Assembly (NCBI RefSeq): GCF_040250305.1
Contig: NZ_CP158190.1
Location: 3,938,001 to 4,002,000 of the forward strand
Length of the DNA stretch: 64,000 nucleotides
Source of the DNA: Peribacillus frigoritolerans
GTDB taxonomy: Bacteria; Bacillota; Bacilli; Bacillales; DSM-1321
Direction of reading: 5' to 3'
Below are positions 8,664 to 18,790 of the stretch, piece after piece. Position numbers and translations under genes: made by a program. The notes below the pieces were generated by a model. It did not search any database. It was not told where the DNA came from and worked only from the letters and a program-made list of their open reading frames with translations. The number at the start of each line of letters is the position of its first letter. Position 1 is the stretch's first letter.

Positions 8664-9741
8664 AGCTTGGAGGTGATTGTTCTTCTTTGGCAGCCTCTGC
8701 AGCAGCTTTTTTCTGCTGTTCGATCTCTTCGATTTTCATCACCATATATTCAATATTTTTCAGAAGCCAAAATTGCCGCTGCAGTTGAGTAACATTATCA
8801 AGCTCTGAACGATGGACCCTGCCATCGGAATAACTCTTCACTAATTCCAAAGCTGATCCAGGGAATGCCAGATAACTTTGCATGAGCAGCAATTCTTCTT
8901 CCTTCAACGGAAAATAACGAAAATAGTTATATAGCCAGTCAACGCAGTCATCGCATTGGACAGGATAGGTCCTGGCCGATTTAACGAGAAATGGCAGTAA
9001 ATCGAAATGCGGCGGAGCCGTATTCGAATTCTCAAAATTGATGAAGTAGCCATACCCTCGCTCATCATAAACGAAATGCTTCAAAGAAACCTTTCCGTGC
9101 GTGACCACGGTTCGAACCTTTTCACTTTCCTTCGTTTTTTCATACCAGGTTTCAAACTTCTTGATCGAATACTTCAGCGCCTGTGAAATATCAGTGTAGA
9201 AAGAACAAACCGTCATTTCGAATGGAGACATATACCACTTCTTTTCACAGCTGACAATATACTCATCCATAAAGTCCTTCTCGTTATTCCAGACATCAAG
9301 CGTCCGCTCATAATGGGCTTCCCTTTCCTCAATATCCACTTGTATTTCCTTAACGGAAAGTGTATGCATCCGAGCAAGCTCCCTGAACATTTGCTTATGT
9401 TTTTCATCGCGCTCCCCGTCCCCCTCATTATTGAGCCAGGGCATCAGGTAATACAAACGGCCATTATGCAGAACGGCGTAACGCTGATCCATCGTTTGAT
9501 AAATCGGAACGATCCGATTATAGCCGCGATGGTATAGTTTTTGAACATTTTTGATAAAATCAATGCCGTTCTGGGGTAACATCGATTTCAAGGCAAATGT
9601 ACCGCGATCACTGTATACTTTTTTCACACGCCCGAAGTCCTCGATATATTGTACATACATGGCATATTCCTTCAATACGGTTTCCGTGTCCCGATTCCGA
9701 TTGGCAGGCTGCTGATTCTCGTTTTCCCTCACGAGACTCAC
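8662..9741 (-). CDS. ysxE: Spore coat protein YsxE (CotS-family kinase-like protein)
   Basis: A 359-residue member of the CotS/YsxE group, which has the aminoglycoside phosphotransferase fold and is found in the spore coat. In true kinases of this fold the catalytic loop is HGDxxxxN; here the corresponding stretch reads THGKVSLKHFVYDE, followed by GYFINFE in place of the metal-binding IDxE/D. It therefore looks like a pseudokinase, an inference from the missing Asp and Asn. The GTG start is accepted for lack of a better one; the upstream Shine-Dalgarno is weak. It follows spoVID, as in B. subtilis, but a terminator sits between the two, so it may be partly uncoupled from spoVID. Confidence 0.88.
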   Translation of the reverse strand: MSLVRENENQQPANRNRDTETVLKEYAMYVQYIEDFGRVKKVYSDRGTFALKSMLPQNGIDFIKNVQKLYHRGYNRIVPIYQTMDQRYAVLHNGRLYYLMPWLNNEGDGERDEKHKQMFRELARMHTLSVKEIQVDIEEREAHYERTLDVWNNEKDFMDEYIVSCEKKWYMSPFEMTVCSFYTDISQALKYSIKKFETWYEKTKESEKVRTVVTHGKVSLKHFVYDERGYGYFINFENSNTAPPHFDLLPFLVKSARTYPVQCDDCVDWLYNYFRYFPLKEEELLLMQSYLAFPGSALELVKSYSDGRVHRSELDNVTQLQRQFWLLKNIEYMVMKIEEIEQQKKAAAEAAKEEQSPPS

Positions 9742-9777
9742 TCACTTTCTCTAAAAAACTAAAGATTCTCCAGCACC

Positions 9778-9809
9778 TAAAAAACAGGAGCAGACCATAT
9801 GCTCTGCTC
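9778..9809 (-). terminator. Intrinsic terminator between spoVID and ysxE
   Basis: Stem GAGCAGA/TCTGCTC followed by CTGTTTTTT on the minus strand, between the spoVID stop and the ysxE start. It is likely to reduce read-through into ysxE. Confidence 0.7.
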
Positions 9810-9819
9810 TCTGTCCCGA

Positions 9820-11247
9820 TCAATTCTTATATGCAACCGCCTTCGGTATATAGATGACTTGCCCTTCATGAACGTTTTGATTCGACTCCAATTCATTGCT
9901 GAAAAGTATCGATTGAACCGTAACATCATATCGTTGAGCCAAATCATCAAGCGTTTCCCCTTGCTGAACAATGCAAACTTTCATCCTTACCAGTTCTTCT
10001 TCCTGTTTCCGTCCGAATAAATCCATGATGGAAGGCTGCTTCTCACCATGATCGGCCGTTTCTTTATCATCACGTTCCGCGGCTTGTTTCCTGCCTTTGA
10101 AATTCTTAACCTCCTTAGCCGGAGGCGCGGGTCTTTCCCTCTTTTTGAATAGATCGCTTAAGGACGAATTGGATTCCTCTTCCTGCTCCACCTTTACATG
10201 TTCATTTAGAATAGGACCCGCTGCAACGCCATCTTCCTCCTGCCGTATGACATCCTCGGTTTCTTTGGAAACAGGGCTATTTTGATGATTGGCTGCTTGA
10301 CTTGGCTCTTCTACTACTTCTTCTACTTCTTCTTCTACTTCTTCTTTCAATGTCACTCTAGGAATCTCTATCTTCTCCACTGGATCCTGCCTGCTTGGTT
10401 CTTCCTCCAGTTTCCCCTCTTCCATGGAAGGTACCTTATCCGTTGGGTCAGACGGATCTCCAATAACTTCTTCCTCTACAGCTTCAGCTTCTTCCTGTCT
10501 ATGCACTTCCGTTTCCCACTCCTCCTCTTCAGGATATGGTGAAACGGGAATTTCAAAAACTGGGGCACTATGCTGATCGCTTAAATAAATCGGTTCCTCT
10601 TCTTCTTCTTCATTTACTTCAGAAACTCGTTTTGACTCTGCAGAAAAGGGCGCGTATAACTCTTCTTCCTCCTCATCACGGAAAACAGGCTGAAAGTCCG
10701 GGATCGGCGGCACTGCTGCCGCATAAGGAATATACGACTCATTTTCCCCATCCGTTTCTTCTTGTTCCTCTGTTTCCCCAACTTCCTGCTCCGTATCGAA
10801 CCGTTCTTCGACATATGAATCATTATAGATTCCGGTTATCAAAAGATCCGCCTGCAATTTCAAACAGTTATGCTCTGGCAGGGCATAATCAAAGCTTTGA
10901 ATCGAGACATCGACCTCATCCAATGAGGCAATCCGATTATTCGGAATCGTTATGTCAACCGGAAAACGGTGTGTGAACTCATTTAGTCCATTGAGATGCC
11001 TCTCGACCTTTTGAACCGCTTTTGGCAAAAAGGTCTGCGAAAACTCCTCTTCTTCACCATTTTGCGAGTCTTTATATTCACCGCTTAAATCCAACGAGCC
11101 TCGTATAAAAACATATTGATCACTTTCTTGAATCGTCACATTTGGATCAAGCGAAATGGAATATAGCTCAGCCACTTCCTGTCCCTTCTGGAACCAAACG
11201 GATTCCTCTAAAGAAAATCGTAAATACGATTCATTTTCTTGCGACAA
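9820..11247 (-). CDS. spoVID: Spore coat morphogenetic protein SpoVID
   Basis: A 475-residue protein that tethers and spreads the coat around the forespore (encasement). The N-terminal 140 residues match the conserved SpoVID domain (RFSLEESVWFQKGQEVAEL, GSLDLSGEY, HRFPVDITIPNNRI). The centre is a long, low-complexity, Glu-rich acidic linker. The C terminus is a LysM domain (CIVQQGETLDDLAQRYDVTVQSI...GQVIYIP) that binds peptidoglycan-like polymer or SafA. The TTG at 11247 has AAAGGAGG at a good distance; a TTG two codons earlier lies too close to it. A weak sigma-E-like promoter is noted upstream. Confidence 0.93.
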   Translation of the reverse strand: MSQENESYLRFSLEESVWFQKGQEVAELYSISLDPNVTIQESDQYVFIRGSLDLSGEYKDSQNGEEEEFSQTFLPKAVQKVERHLNGLNEFTHRFPVDITIPNNRIASLDEVDVSIQSFDYALPEHNCLKLQADLLITGIYNDSYVEERFDTEQEVGETEEQEETDGENESYIPYAAAVPPIPDFQPVFRDEEEEELYAPFSAESKRVSEVNEEEEEEPIYLSDQHSAPVFEIPVSPYPEEEEWETEVHRQEEAEAVEEEVIGDPSDPTDKVPSMEEGKLEEEPSRQDPVEKIEIPRVTLKEEVEEEVEEVVEEPSQAANHQNSPVSKETEDVIRQEEDGVAAGPILNEHVKVEQEEESNSSLSDLFKKRERPAPPAKEVKNFKGRKQAAERDDKETADHGEKQPSIMDLFGRKQEEELVRMKVCIVQQGETLDDLAQRYDVTVQSILFSNELESNQNVHEGQVIYIPKAVAYKN

Positions 11248-11330
11248 AAACAACTCCTCCTTTCAGCTTCAGGAAACGGTACCTATACCAATATCAATCT
11301 ATGAAGGAAGGAAGATGATTATTCCTTAAT

Positions 11331-11360
11331 TTCATATGCCACACTCGAGACCTTATATTT
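11331..11360 (-). promoter_or_regulatory. Possible sigma-E promoter of spoVID
   Basis: AAATATA (11354-11360) and CATATGAA (11331-11338) with a spacer of about 15 bp loosely match the sigma-E consensus on the minus strand. Sigma-E control of spoVID is known in B. subtilis. The match is imperfect. Confidence 0.3.
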
Positions 11361-11410
11361 CCTGAACCTTTTAAAAAGAAGGGATTCAAATTTTTCAGGC
11401 TAAATTGTAT

Positions 11411-11611
11411 CAATCGGCCTGAAACCATTTTATTTCGGCCTATCTCTATTTTAATTCGTCCTACCACTCAATAGTTTCAACCTATCTCCATATTAATTCG
11501 ACCTTTCGCCATTTATTTCGACCTATCTCCATTTTAATTCGACCTTTCGCCATTTATTTCGACCTAGCACCATATTAATTCGACCTTCAACATTTAATTC
11601 GACCTTCCACG
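11411..11611. repeat. Degenerate tandem repeat, about ten units of 19-21 bp
   Basis: Successive units of the form ATTTAATTCGACCTATCTCC recur at a 20-bp period. The last six keep TTCGACCT almost exactly; the first four are degraded (CGGCCT, CGGCCT, CGTCCT, CAACCT). Two alternating subtypes (…TATCTCC and …TTTCGCC) suggest growth by duplication of a two-unit block. It lies between spoVID and the hemL terminator, has no ORF, and is not a CRISPR because there are no unique spacers. Confidence 0.9.
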
Positions 11612-11625
11612 TACTGATTGAATTC

Positions 11626-11677
11626 AAAAAAACTGGCTGCCTTTCTCCAAAAGTTTTTGGAAAATGGTAGCCAGTTC
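11626..11677 (-). terminator. Intrinsic terminator of the hem operon (after hemL)
   Basis: Long stem pairing GAACTGGCTACC with GGCAGCCAGTT, then seven T on the minus strand. Confidence 0.88.
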
Positions 11678-11722
11678 AAATTTATCATTATTCAATATAT
11701 CGGTAGTTCATGAAGCCTTGCA

Positions 11723-13012
11723 TCATTTTTTTAATTTTGCAAAAGCCTGTTCTGCCGCTGTAATGGTCTTTTCGATATCTTCATCACTATGTGCAGTGGA
11801 AAGAAATAAACCTTCAAACTGTGACGGCGGCAAGTAGATGCCTTGATTCGCCATTTCCCTATAGTAAGAAGCAAAGAACTCTAAATCGGATGTTTTTGCT
11901 GTATCATAGTTTACGACTTCTTCATTCGTAAAGAAAAGTCCAATCATGGAACCGGCACGGTTGAATGTATGGGGAACTCCGTACTTTTCCGCTGCTTCCC
12001 CAATACCTTTTTCGAGCATGTCCCCTTTTCGGGTGAACTCATCATAAGATTCTGGAGTCAATTGGCTCAGCGTTTCAAGGCCGGCCGTCATGGCAAGAGG
12101 GTTACCCGACAATGTTCCCGCTTGATAGATTGTCCCACTCGGGGCAATTTGTTCCATGAATTCTCGCTTGCCTCCGAATGCTCCTACAGGCAAGCCGCCG
12201 CCAATAACTTTCCCAAGGCAAGTCAGGTCAGGTACGATGTCAAAATAGCCTTGTGCACAATTATAGCCGACACGGAACCCTGTCATAACTTCGTCAAAGA
12301 TCAATAGAGCCCCGTATTGGGTCGTCACTTCACGTAAGCCTTCGAGGAAACCAGGTTGTGGCGGAACCACACCCATGTTCCCTGCAACAGGTTCTACGAT
12401 GATACAGGCAATGTCTTCGCCAAATTGTTCAAATGCGTATTTGGTCGCAGCTAGATCATTATATGCTACGGTAATCGTATTTTTTGCGATGCCTTCCGGT
12501 ACTCCCGGGCTATCCGGTAAACCTAATGTCGCAACGCCGGAACCCGCCTTGATCAGCAAGGAATCGCCATGGCCATGATAGGAGCCTTCGAATTTCAGGA
12601 TTTTATCACGGCCTGTAATGCCTCGTGCCAGCCTTAGTGCACTCATCGTCGCTTCGGTACCTGAAGATACCATACGGATCATTTCAATCGAAGGCACTCG
12701 TTCAATAACCAACTTGGCCAGTTCATTCTCAATCAGCGTCGAGGCTCCAAAGCTTGTACCTGACTCCGCTACCTTTTTCAATGATTCCACGACACGGTCA
12801 TTCGTGTGACCCAGGATAAGCGGTCCCCATGAAAGAACATAGTCGATATATTCATTTCCATCGATATCATACATTTTTGAGCCTTTTCCACGCTCCATGA
12901 ATATGGGGTCCATGTCCACAGATTTGAAGGCGCGCACCGGGCTGTTCACGCCGCCTGGCATCAAATTTTTTGCTTCGGCAAACGCTTTTTTCGATTTTTC
13001 ATATGACCGCAT
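11723..13012 (-). CDS. hemL: Glutamate-1-semialdehyde 2,1-aminomutase HemL
   Basis: A 429-residue PLP enzyme that converts glutamate-1-semialdehyde into 5-aminolevulinate, second step of the C5 haem route after HemA. Fold type I aminotransferase signatures are visible: [18 protein letters not shown] near 120, [23 protein letters not shown], and the PLP-lysine in [17 protein letters not shown] near 268. N terminus ([21 protein letters not shown]) and length are typical. AAGGGGAT precedes the ATG. It is the last gene of hemAXCDBL and is followed by a strong terminator. Confidence 0.97.
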   Translation of the reverse strand: MRSYEKSKKAFAEAKNLMPGGVNSPVRAFKSVDMDPIFMERGKGSKMYDIDGNEYIDYVLSWGPLILGHTNDRVVESLKKVAESGTSFGASTLIENELAKLVIERVPSIEMIRMVSSGTEATMSALRLARGITGRDKILKFEGSYHGHGDSLLIKAGSGVATLGLPDSPGVPEGIAKNTITVAYNDLAATKYAFEQFGEDIACIIVEPVAGNMGVVPPQPGFLEGLREVTTQYGALLIFDEVMTGFRVGYNCAQGYFDIVPDLTCLGKVIGGGLPVGAFGGKREFMEQIAPSGTIYQAGTLSGNPLAMTAGLETLSQLTPESYDEFTRKGDMLEKGIGEAAEKYGVPHTFNRAGSMIGLFFTNEEVVNYDTAKTSDLEFFASYYREMANQGIYLPPSQFEGLFLSTAHSDEDIEKTITAAEQAFAKLKK

Positions 13013-13060
13013 GATTCAATCCCCTTTTTCCATTACAGGTTATATTTTTTATATCATTGA

Positions 13061-14056
13061 TTATCTTTGATTATCTTCGTTTATCCAGCGTGCTACCTCT
13101 TTTGAAAAATACGTAATGATCAAGTCGGAACCTGCGCGTTTCAAGCCTGTCAGCATTTCCATCACTATCGCTTTTTCATCAATCCAGCCATTTTGGGCAG
13201 CTGCCTTAACCATTGAATATTCACCGCTGACATTATAGGAAACAATAGGAAGATTAAAGTTATTCTTAACGTCCCTGATGATGTCCATGTAGGAAAGGGC
13301 CGGTTTCACAATTAGGAAGTCCGCACCTTCAACAACATCGGATTCAGCTTCACGGAATGCTTCAAGGCGATTGGCGGGATCCATTTGGTAAGTTTTCCTG
13401 TCGCCGAATTGTGGCGCACCATTTGCGGCATCACGGAATGGGCCGTAAAAAGCCGAAGCATATTTCACCGCATAGGACATGATCGGAATATCTTCATAAC
13501 CCGCTTCATCCAGACCTGCACGGATGGCCGCAACGAAACCGTCCATCATGTTGGAAGGTGCAATGATATCGGCGCCGGCCTCTGCCTGGCTGATTGCCGT
13601 TTTGGCAAGAAGGTCAAGTGAAGCGTCATTGAGGATTTTTTCCCCTTCCACGACCCCGCAATGGCCATGGCTTGTATACTCACATAGGCAGGTATCCGCT
13701 ATGACAATAACATCAGGATATTGTTTTTTAATAAAACGGGTTGCCTCTTGCACAAGTCCGTTATGGTGAAATGCCCCTGTGCCCTGTTCGTCTTTATCAT
13801 GATCGAAAGGGACACCGAATAAAATGACTGATTTAATGCCCAGACTCACGACTTCATCCATTTCGGCCCCCAGATTATCCATGGATAGCTGATGGATACC
13901 TGGCATGGAGTTGATCTCATTTTTCACATTTTCTCCGTCGATGACGAAGATCGGATAGATCAAATCCTCTTTATGCAATTGTGTTTCACGGACTAAAGCC
14001 CTCATGCCAGCACTTGCACGCAAGCGACGGTGGCGATTGAATGGAATGTTTTTCAT
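13061..14056 (-). CDS. hemB: Porphobilinogen synthase (5-aminolevulinate dehydratase) HemB
   Basis: A 331-residue enzyme that condenses two 5-aminolevulinate molecules into porphobilinogen. The family metal-binding and Schiff-base segments are present: [15 protein letters not shown] near 120-134 (cysteine-rich zinc site), [17 protein letters not shown] with the first active-site lysine, and [14 protein letters not shown] with the second. It is separated from hemD by a single base and from hemL by about 50 bases, consistent with one operon. Confidence 0.97.
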   Translation of the reverse strand: MKNIPFNRHRRLRASAGMRALVRETQLHKEDLIYPIFVIDGENVKNEINSMPGIHQLSMDNLGAEMDEVVSLGIKSVILFGVPFDHDKDEQGTGAFHHNGLVQEATRFIKKQYPDVIVIADTCLCEYTSHGHCGVVEGEKILNDASLDLLAKTAISQAEAGADIIAPSNMMDGFVAAIRAGLDEAGYEDIPIMSYAVKYASAFYGPFRDAANGAPQFGDRKTYQMDPANRLEAFREAESDVVEGADFLIVKPALSYMDIIRDVKNNFNLPIVSYNVSGEYSMVKAAAQNGWIDEKAIVMEMLTGLKRAGSDLIITYFSKEVARWINEDNQR

Positions 14057-14057
14057 T

Positions 14058-14849
14058 TTAAAGTTCCTCCTTTTTACTTCTTTTCAAAATGAAGCGTATT
14101 AACTCCGCAACCATGGCATCCGTTGTATAAATATCTGGACAGACATTGACGGATAGCCCATGTTTTTCAGCCGTTTTAGCGGCAATCGGCCCGATGCAGG
14201 CGATGATGATCCGGTCTATGTATGTATCCAATTCATGGCGTTTCATGATCTGTAAAAAATGATTGACCGTCGATGAACTCGTAAAGGTTATGATGTCGAT
14301 ATCATCGTTCTTAATAAGCTGCACCAGTTTTTTTTCACTGCTTTGAGGAAGCACGGTATGATAAATAATCAATTCATCACAGGATGCACCAGCTTCATTG
14401 ATTGCCTCCGCAATAACCGCCCTTGCGAGATTTCCTTTTGCCAGCAACACGCGGGACCCTTTATCAAGCAGAGCATTGAACTCCGCCACGAACCCTTCGG
14501 CAACAAACTGAGTTGGAACGAAATCCGCCTTATATCCATGACGTTTCAGTGCCGCTTCTGTTTTGGAGCCGATTACGGCTATTTTCGGAAGCTTTAAAGG
14601 CTGGTTACCAAGAAGCTTAAAGAAGAAATCCACCCCATTTTGACTTGTCAGAATGATCCAGTCATATGTAAGCAACTCATCTAACCGCTGTTGTACATCT
14701 TCCAAATGATCAGGAAGAGTGAACTCAAGCAATGGCACAAGAAGCGGCGTTCCGCCATTTTTTTCGATCGACTCTTTTAAACCATCTGCCTGTCCTTTCC
14801 CTCTGGTGATTAATACCTGATAATCCTTAAGAGGTTGAAAGGGATTCAT
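14058..14849 (-). CDS. hemD: Uroporphyrinogen-III synthase HemD
   Basis: A 263-residue enzyme that cyclises hydroxymethylbilane with inversion of ring D to give uroporphyrinogen III. The family is poorly conserved; recognised segments are [13 protein letters not shown] near the start, [15 protein letters not shown], and [13 protein letters not shown] near 190, plus the [16 protein letters not shown] segment. The start ATG overlaps the hemC stop by one base (TAATG), indicating translational coupling. Identity is supported strongly by the hem operon context. Confidence 0.93.
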   Translation of the reverse strand: MNPFQPLKDYQVLITRGKGQADGLKESIEKNGGTPLLVPLLEFTLPDHLEDVQQRLDELLTYDWIILTSQNGVDFFFKLLGNQPLKLPKIAVIGSKTEAALKRHGYKADFVPTQFVAEGFVAEFNALLDKGSRVLLAKGNLARAVIAEAINEAGASCDELIIYHTVLPQSSEKKLVQLIKNDDIDIITFTSSSTVNHFLQIMKRHELDTYIDRIIIACIGPIAAKTAEKHGLSVNVCPDIYTTDAMVAELIRFILKRSKKEEL

Positions 14850-15781
14850 TACTGATCAAGCTCTTCTTTTACTCGATCGATCAATTCTTTACCGCCCATT
14901 TCGCTAATCTGTTTGGCAGCAGCATGCCCAACCGCCTCGGGATCGGTTCCCTCAACCATTTCTTTATAAATAACCTTGCCATCCGGGGCAGCGACCAAAG
15001 CCGTCAAGGAAACGGATCCATTATCTTTTGCCACCGCAAATCCGGCAATCGGCACCTGGCATCCGCCTTCCATTTTATCCAAAAAGGCACGTTCCGCTTC
15101 AACCGTTCTTTTCGTTTTTTCACAGGTCAATTTCGCAAGTTCCGCCAGCAGCTCTTTGTCGTCTTCGCGGCACTCAATGGAAAGTGCTCCTTGTCCAACT
15201 GCCGGAATGCAAATATCTTCATCTAAAAATTCCGTTACGATGTCCTTCTCCCATCCCATTCTTGATAGTCCGGCAGCAGCTAAAATGATAGCATCATAAT
15301 CTTCCGTTTTCAGCTTATTCAGACGGGTATCGATATTACCGCGAATCCATTTAATTTCAAGGTCCGGCCTTCTAGCCAATATTTGCGCGCCACGCCGCAA
15401 GCTGCTTGTACCTATGATGGAACCCGGCTTCAGTTCGGAAAGGGTTTCATGATTTTTTGAAATCAAGGCATCCCGATGGTCCTCCCTCGGTGGTATACAG
15501 CCAATTGTCAAGCCCGGAGGCAGCACTGCAGGCATATCTTTCATACTATGTACTGCCATATCAATTTCTTTATCCAGCATCGCTTGTTCGATTTCTTTAA
15601 CGAATAAGCCTTTTCCGCCTACCTTTGAAAGTGTTACATCAAGGATTTGGTCACCCTTTGTGACAATTTCCTTCACCTCGAACTCGTATGGGACCCCAAG
15701 CTCTTTAAGTTGATCGATAACCCAGTTCGTTTGGGTGATCGCTAATTTACTACGTCTAGAACCGACAATTATTTTTCTCAT
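14849..15781 (-). CDS. hemC: Porphobilinogen deaminase (hydroxymethylbilane synthase) HemC
   Basis: A 310-residue enzyme that polymerises four porphobilinogens into hydroxymethylbilane. Seen: the N-terminal [15 protein letters not shown], the VHSMKDMP signature near 77-84, the arginine-rich [12 protein letters not shown], and the cofactor-binding cysteine in [13 protein letters not shown] near 242. Length is standard. It lies between hemX and hemD in the operon. Confidence 0.97.
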   Translation of the reverse strand: MRKIIVGSRRSKLAITQTNWVIDQLKELGVPYEFEVKEIVTKGDQILDVTLSKVGGKGLFVKEIEQAMLDKEIDMAVHSMKDMPAVLPPGLTIGCIPPREDHRDALISKNHETLSELKPGSIIGTSSLRRGAQILARRPDLEIKWIRGNIDTRLNKLKTEDYDAIILAAAGLSRMGWEKDIVTEFLDEDICIPAVGQGALSIECREDDKELLAELAKLTCEKTKRTVEAERAFLDKMEGGCQVPIAGFAVAKDNGSVSLTALVAAPDGKVIYKEMVEGTDPEAVGHAAAKQISEMGGKELIDRVKEELDQ

Positions 15782-15790
15782 AGTTTCCTC

Positions 15791-16621
15791 CTATGTATTC
15801 CAAAAGTGGAATGTTGAAAGGCTTCCGAAAAGGAAAAAGTTAATTAACACAATCATGAAAGATCCAATATTCAGAAAGGCTAGCGTCCTTCCATACATTT
15901 GTTTCCGAATTTTCAAGTATAAAAACACACTGTAAGCGATAAGCAAAATAAATGAGCCGATGATCTTCATGTCCAGCCAGGATACCCCAGGAACTTTTAT
16001 ATATGCCCATTGAATCCCCAGGATAAGGGAAACCACTAATAATGGAACACCTATTACTGCGAGGACATAAGACATTTGCTCGAGCTTTGTTAGATCGCCG
16101 AGTCGAAGCAGGCGTTTTCCCCATTTCTTCCGTTTCAATAAATCATATTGGATTAAGTATAAAAGTGAAAAAACGAAAGAAAGCGTGAATGCCCCATATG
16201 ATAGGATGGCAAAAGTGATATGTATGAGCAGTAGCTCTGAAACCAGGCGCTGTGCAAGCACTTGAGATTCTATCTGAACAGGTGCAAAGGTATGGATGGC
16301 CATAACCATGAAACCTAATACATTCGTAAAAAAGACAATAAAATCGACTCTTAGCAATCGGTTAATGATTAAAGATAACGATATGAGGACCCATGCATAA
16401 AAATATAATCCTTCAAAAATCGTCAATACCGGGAACCTTCCCGTTTTCAACACATACAGAAATAAAAAAATTGTTTGCAGTACCCAAACAATAGAAAGCA
16501 ACCAGAAGGCGACCCTGTTCGCCTTCTGGTTATTATTGAGGAAATCGATAAAATATAAAAGCATACTGATGGCATACAACAATACAGTGGCTTCATGCAA
16601 TCTTGTCATTAGTAATTCCAT
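15791..16621 (-). CDS. hemX: HemX, CcsA-like integral membrane protein
   Basis: A 276-residue polytopic protein with about eight hydrophobic helices. It belongs to the CcsA/HemX-type cytochrome assembly family. In B. subtilis HemX lowers the cellular level of HemA, which limits haem synthesis. The conserved region includes the LLLIHITFAILSYGAFTLSFVFSLLYLIQ helix near 130-158 and the WAYIKVPGVSWLDMKIIGS stretch with tryptophans near 205-225. It sits between hemA and hemC as expected. Confidence 0.92.
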   Translation of the reverse strand: MELLMTRLHEATVLLYAISMLLYFIDFLNNNQKANRVAFWLLSIVWVLQTIFLFLYVLKTGRFPVLTIFEGLYFYAWVLISLSLIINRLLRVDFIVFFTNVLGFMVMAIHTFAPVQIESQVLAQRLVSELLLIHITFAILSYGAFTLSFVFSLLYLIQYDLLKRKKWGKRLLRLGDLTKLEQMSYVLAVIGVPLLVVSLILGIQWAYIKVPGVSWLDMKIIGSFILLIAYSVFLYLKIRKQMYGRTLAFLNIGSFMIVLINFFLFGSLSTFHFWNT

Positions 16622-16631
16622 ATCTACCTCA

Positions 16632-17978
16632 TTACTGGACAGGAACTGGATTCAATAGGGATGACTTGGAGCTGTTCCGTTCTTTTTCATCCGCAACCAG
16701 CTGGTCTTCAATCAATTCCTCTAAATGGAAGATTTTCACGAAATTATTTAATTGCTCTTTTGCATTCGGCTCATCTGCCAGCTCTTTTGCATAAAGAATC
16801 GGATCTTTCAGCATTTGGTTGATGATGCTTTTCGTATGCTTGTTCAGAACTTTTTTGTCACGTTCGCTCAAATGTGGAAGCTTTCTTTCGATGCTTTCCA
16901 TCGTTTCCTTTTGTATTGATAGGGATTTTTCCCTTAAAGAAGAAATGACGGGAACCACACCAAGTAAATTGATCCATTGATTGAAATCAACGATTTCTGA
17001 TTCGATCATCAATTCTATTTTCTCGGCAGCTATTTTACGTTCTTCGATATTGGCTTGCACGATCCCTTCAAGATCGTCAATATCATACAAGAAGACATTT
17101 TCCAGCTCAGCCAATGTTGGATCGAGGTCACGCGGCACTGCGATATCGACCATGAAAATAGGACGGCCTTTACGAAGCTTATTGATGAATGACATCATTT
17201 CTTTTGTTACAAGGAGATCTTTTGATCCAGTGGAAGTAATCAGGATATCAGCTTCCACTAAAGCGCATTGCAGCTCTTGAAGCTGTTTCGCCGTACCATT
17301 GAATCTCTCCGCCAGGTCGACCGCTTTCTGAAAGGTGCGGTTAATGACTGTAATGCTGTCGGCACCATTGCTATGCAGATTTTGAATGGCCAGCTCACCC
17401 ATCTTACCGGCCCCAAGAATCAAGACATTCTTGCCGTTCAGGCCTCCAAAGATTTTCTTGGCAAGCTCGACTGCCGCATAGCTGACGGAAACGGCATTTG
17501 TATTGATTTCGGTTTCCGAATGAGCTTTTTTAGCCAATGTAAGGGCTTGCTTGAAGAGATGGTTAAAAACGGTACCGATCGTATCTTCCTTCTGCCCTAA
17601 CAGATAGCTCGAACGTACTTGTCCCAAAATCTGAGTTTCTCCCAGTATCATGGAATTCAAGCCGCAGGTAACTGAAAATAAATGCTCGACAGCCCCATCG
17701 CCTTCATAAATGAACAGATATTTAGAAAATTCTTCTTTATCGATATTAAACCATTCCGAAAGAAATTCCTTTATATAATACCTGCTTGTATGAAGCTGAT
17801 CACCGACCGCATAAATTTCCGTCCTGTTACACGTTGAAATAATAATATTTTCCAAGATGCTTTTTTTATTTTTAAGAGCTTTCATTGCCTCGGCAAGTTC
17901 GGCTTCGTTAAACGATAGTTTTTCCCGAATTTCTACAGGGGCAGTTTTGTAATTTATACCAACCGCTAGAATATGCAT
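16632..17978 (-). CDS. hemA: Glutamyl-tRNA reductase HemA
   Basis: A 448-residue enzyme that reduces glutamyl-tRNA with NADPH to glutamate-1-semialdehyde, the committed step of haem synthesis. The catalytic cysteine is C50 in [11 protein letters not shown]. The NADPH-binding loop [13 protein letters not shown] lies near 185. A C-terminal dimerisation helix contains [13 protein letters not shown]. The start is the ATG at 17978 giving [20 protein letters not shown] as in B. subtilis; a longer TTG-started frame is not supported by a ribosome site. GGGGGTG precedes the ATG at a long spacing. First gene of hemAXCDBL. Confidence 0.97.
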   Translation of the reverse strand: MHILAVGINYKTAPVEIREKLSFNEAELAEAMKALKNKKSILENIIISTCNRTEIYAVGDQLHTSRYYIKEFLSEWFNIDKEEFSKYLFIYEGDGAVEHLFSVTCGLNSMILGETQILGQVRSSYLLGQKEDTIGTVFNHLFKQALTLAKKAHSETEINTNAVSVSYAAVELAKKIFGGLNGKNVLILGAGKMGELAIQNLHSNGADSITVINRTFQKAVDLAERFNGTAKQLQELQCALVEADILITSTGSKDLLVTKEMMSFINKLRKGRPIFMVDIAVPRDLDPTLAELENVFLYDIDDLEGIVQANIEERKIAAEKIELMIESEIVDFNQWINLLGVVPVISSLREKSLSIQKETMESIERKLPHLSERDKKVLNKHTKSIINQMLKDPILYAKELADEPNAKEQLNNFVKIFHLEELIEDQLVADEKERNSSKSSLLNPVPVQ

Positions 17979-18017
17979 CCTTTTGTTTTGCACCCCCAAA
18001 ATTTTTCATGTAAATTT

Positions 18018-18045
18018 ATTATACCATGTACTAAAATGGTTTTAC
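18018..18045 (-). promoter_or_regulatory. Extended -10 promoter of the hem operon
   Basis: TGGTATAAT on the minus strand (TATAAT at 18018-18023) is a perfect extended -10 element. The -35 region is weak. It lies about 40 bp upstream of the hemA start. Confidence 0.55.
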
Positions 18046-18232
18046 GCAAATAATATGAACAGTTTATGAATAACGTATGCTACCATGAAAAGACAGCCGA
18101 AACGCCCGAAATGCTACAAAAGGTGTCTAAGCGGGATTGGTAAGTTACATACATATTTCGACAATGTGTACAAAAGTACCATATCAAAAATGGCAAAAAA
18201 CTTCAAGTAATCGAATTGCATAGGAGGATAAA

Positions 18233-18715
18233 ATGAAAACGCAGCGCATTTTCCCAGGAATCGTATTAATCGGTTTCGGGCTCTATTTTTTTCTTGAACA
18301 TTCCCAAATCGAAATCTTTCCAGGCTTTTTCAGCTGGCCCACTTTATTATGTATAGTCGGTGCAGCCTTCCTGATTCAGGCATATAGCGGTAATGAATAT
18401 GAGTCCATCCTGCCAGGCGTCATCTTACTGGGGTTCGGGGCTCACTTCCATATCGTCGAGAATCTGGATATTTGGCCGGATAATATAGGTATCTTTATTT
18501 TAATCATCTCGCTGGGATTTATTCTCCGGGCACGTAAAACAAATTCTGGAATGTTTCACGGGATGGTAATACTTCTCATCTCGATCACTTTCTTATTCTA
18601 TGATCAAATCACATCGTCTTTTGGGCTTGTTGAAACAAGTACTGCGAACATCGAAAGGTTTTGGCCATTTGCGTTGATGGCAATCGGCATTTATTTTTTG
18701 GTTCGAAAAAAGTGA
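18233..18715 (+). CDS. LiaF-TM-like membrane protein, 160 residues
   Basis: A polytopic protein of about six hydrophobic segments, with repeated IFPGIVLIGFGLYFFLE-like and ILPGVILLGFGAHF blocks resembling the LiaF transmembrane (DUF5668-type) family, often envelope-stress related. Function is unknown. AGGAGGAT lies four bases before the ATG. It is divergent from hemA and convergent with ysxC, with a shared terminator. B. subtilis has an uncharacterised gene, ysxD, in this position; I do not claim orthology. Confidence 0.8.
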   Translation: MKTQRIFPGIVLIGFGLYFFLEHSQIEIFPGFFSWPTLLCIVGAAFLIQAYSGNEYESILPGVILLGFGAHFHIVENLDIWPDNIGIFILIISLGFILRARKTNSGMFHGMVILLISITFLFYDQITSSFGLVETSTANIERFWPFALMAIGIYFLVRKK

Positions 18716-18753
18716 GAATTGCCGATTCGCAATGTTTGCAAATTCCATGATGA

Positions 18754-18790
18754 AAAAGGGTATTCCAGATGCGGAATACCCTTTTCTTTT
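18754..18790. terminator. Bidirectional terminator between the LiaF-like gene and ysxC
   Basis: Perfect stem GGGTATTCC/GGAATACCC with TTTTCTTTT on the plus strand and TTTTT on the minus strand. Confidence 0.88.

Noticed and set aside
9978..10976. Plus-strand ORFs opposite spoVID (for example 10536-10976)
   Set aside because: Produced by the Glu-rich low-complexity codons on the other strand; no ribosome site or homology.
11411..11611. CRISPR array
   Set aside because: Units are contiguous at a 20-bp period without unique spacers, and no cas genes are nearby.
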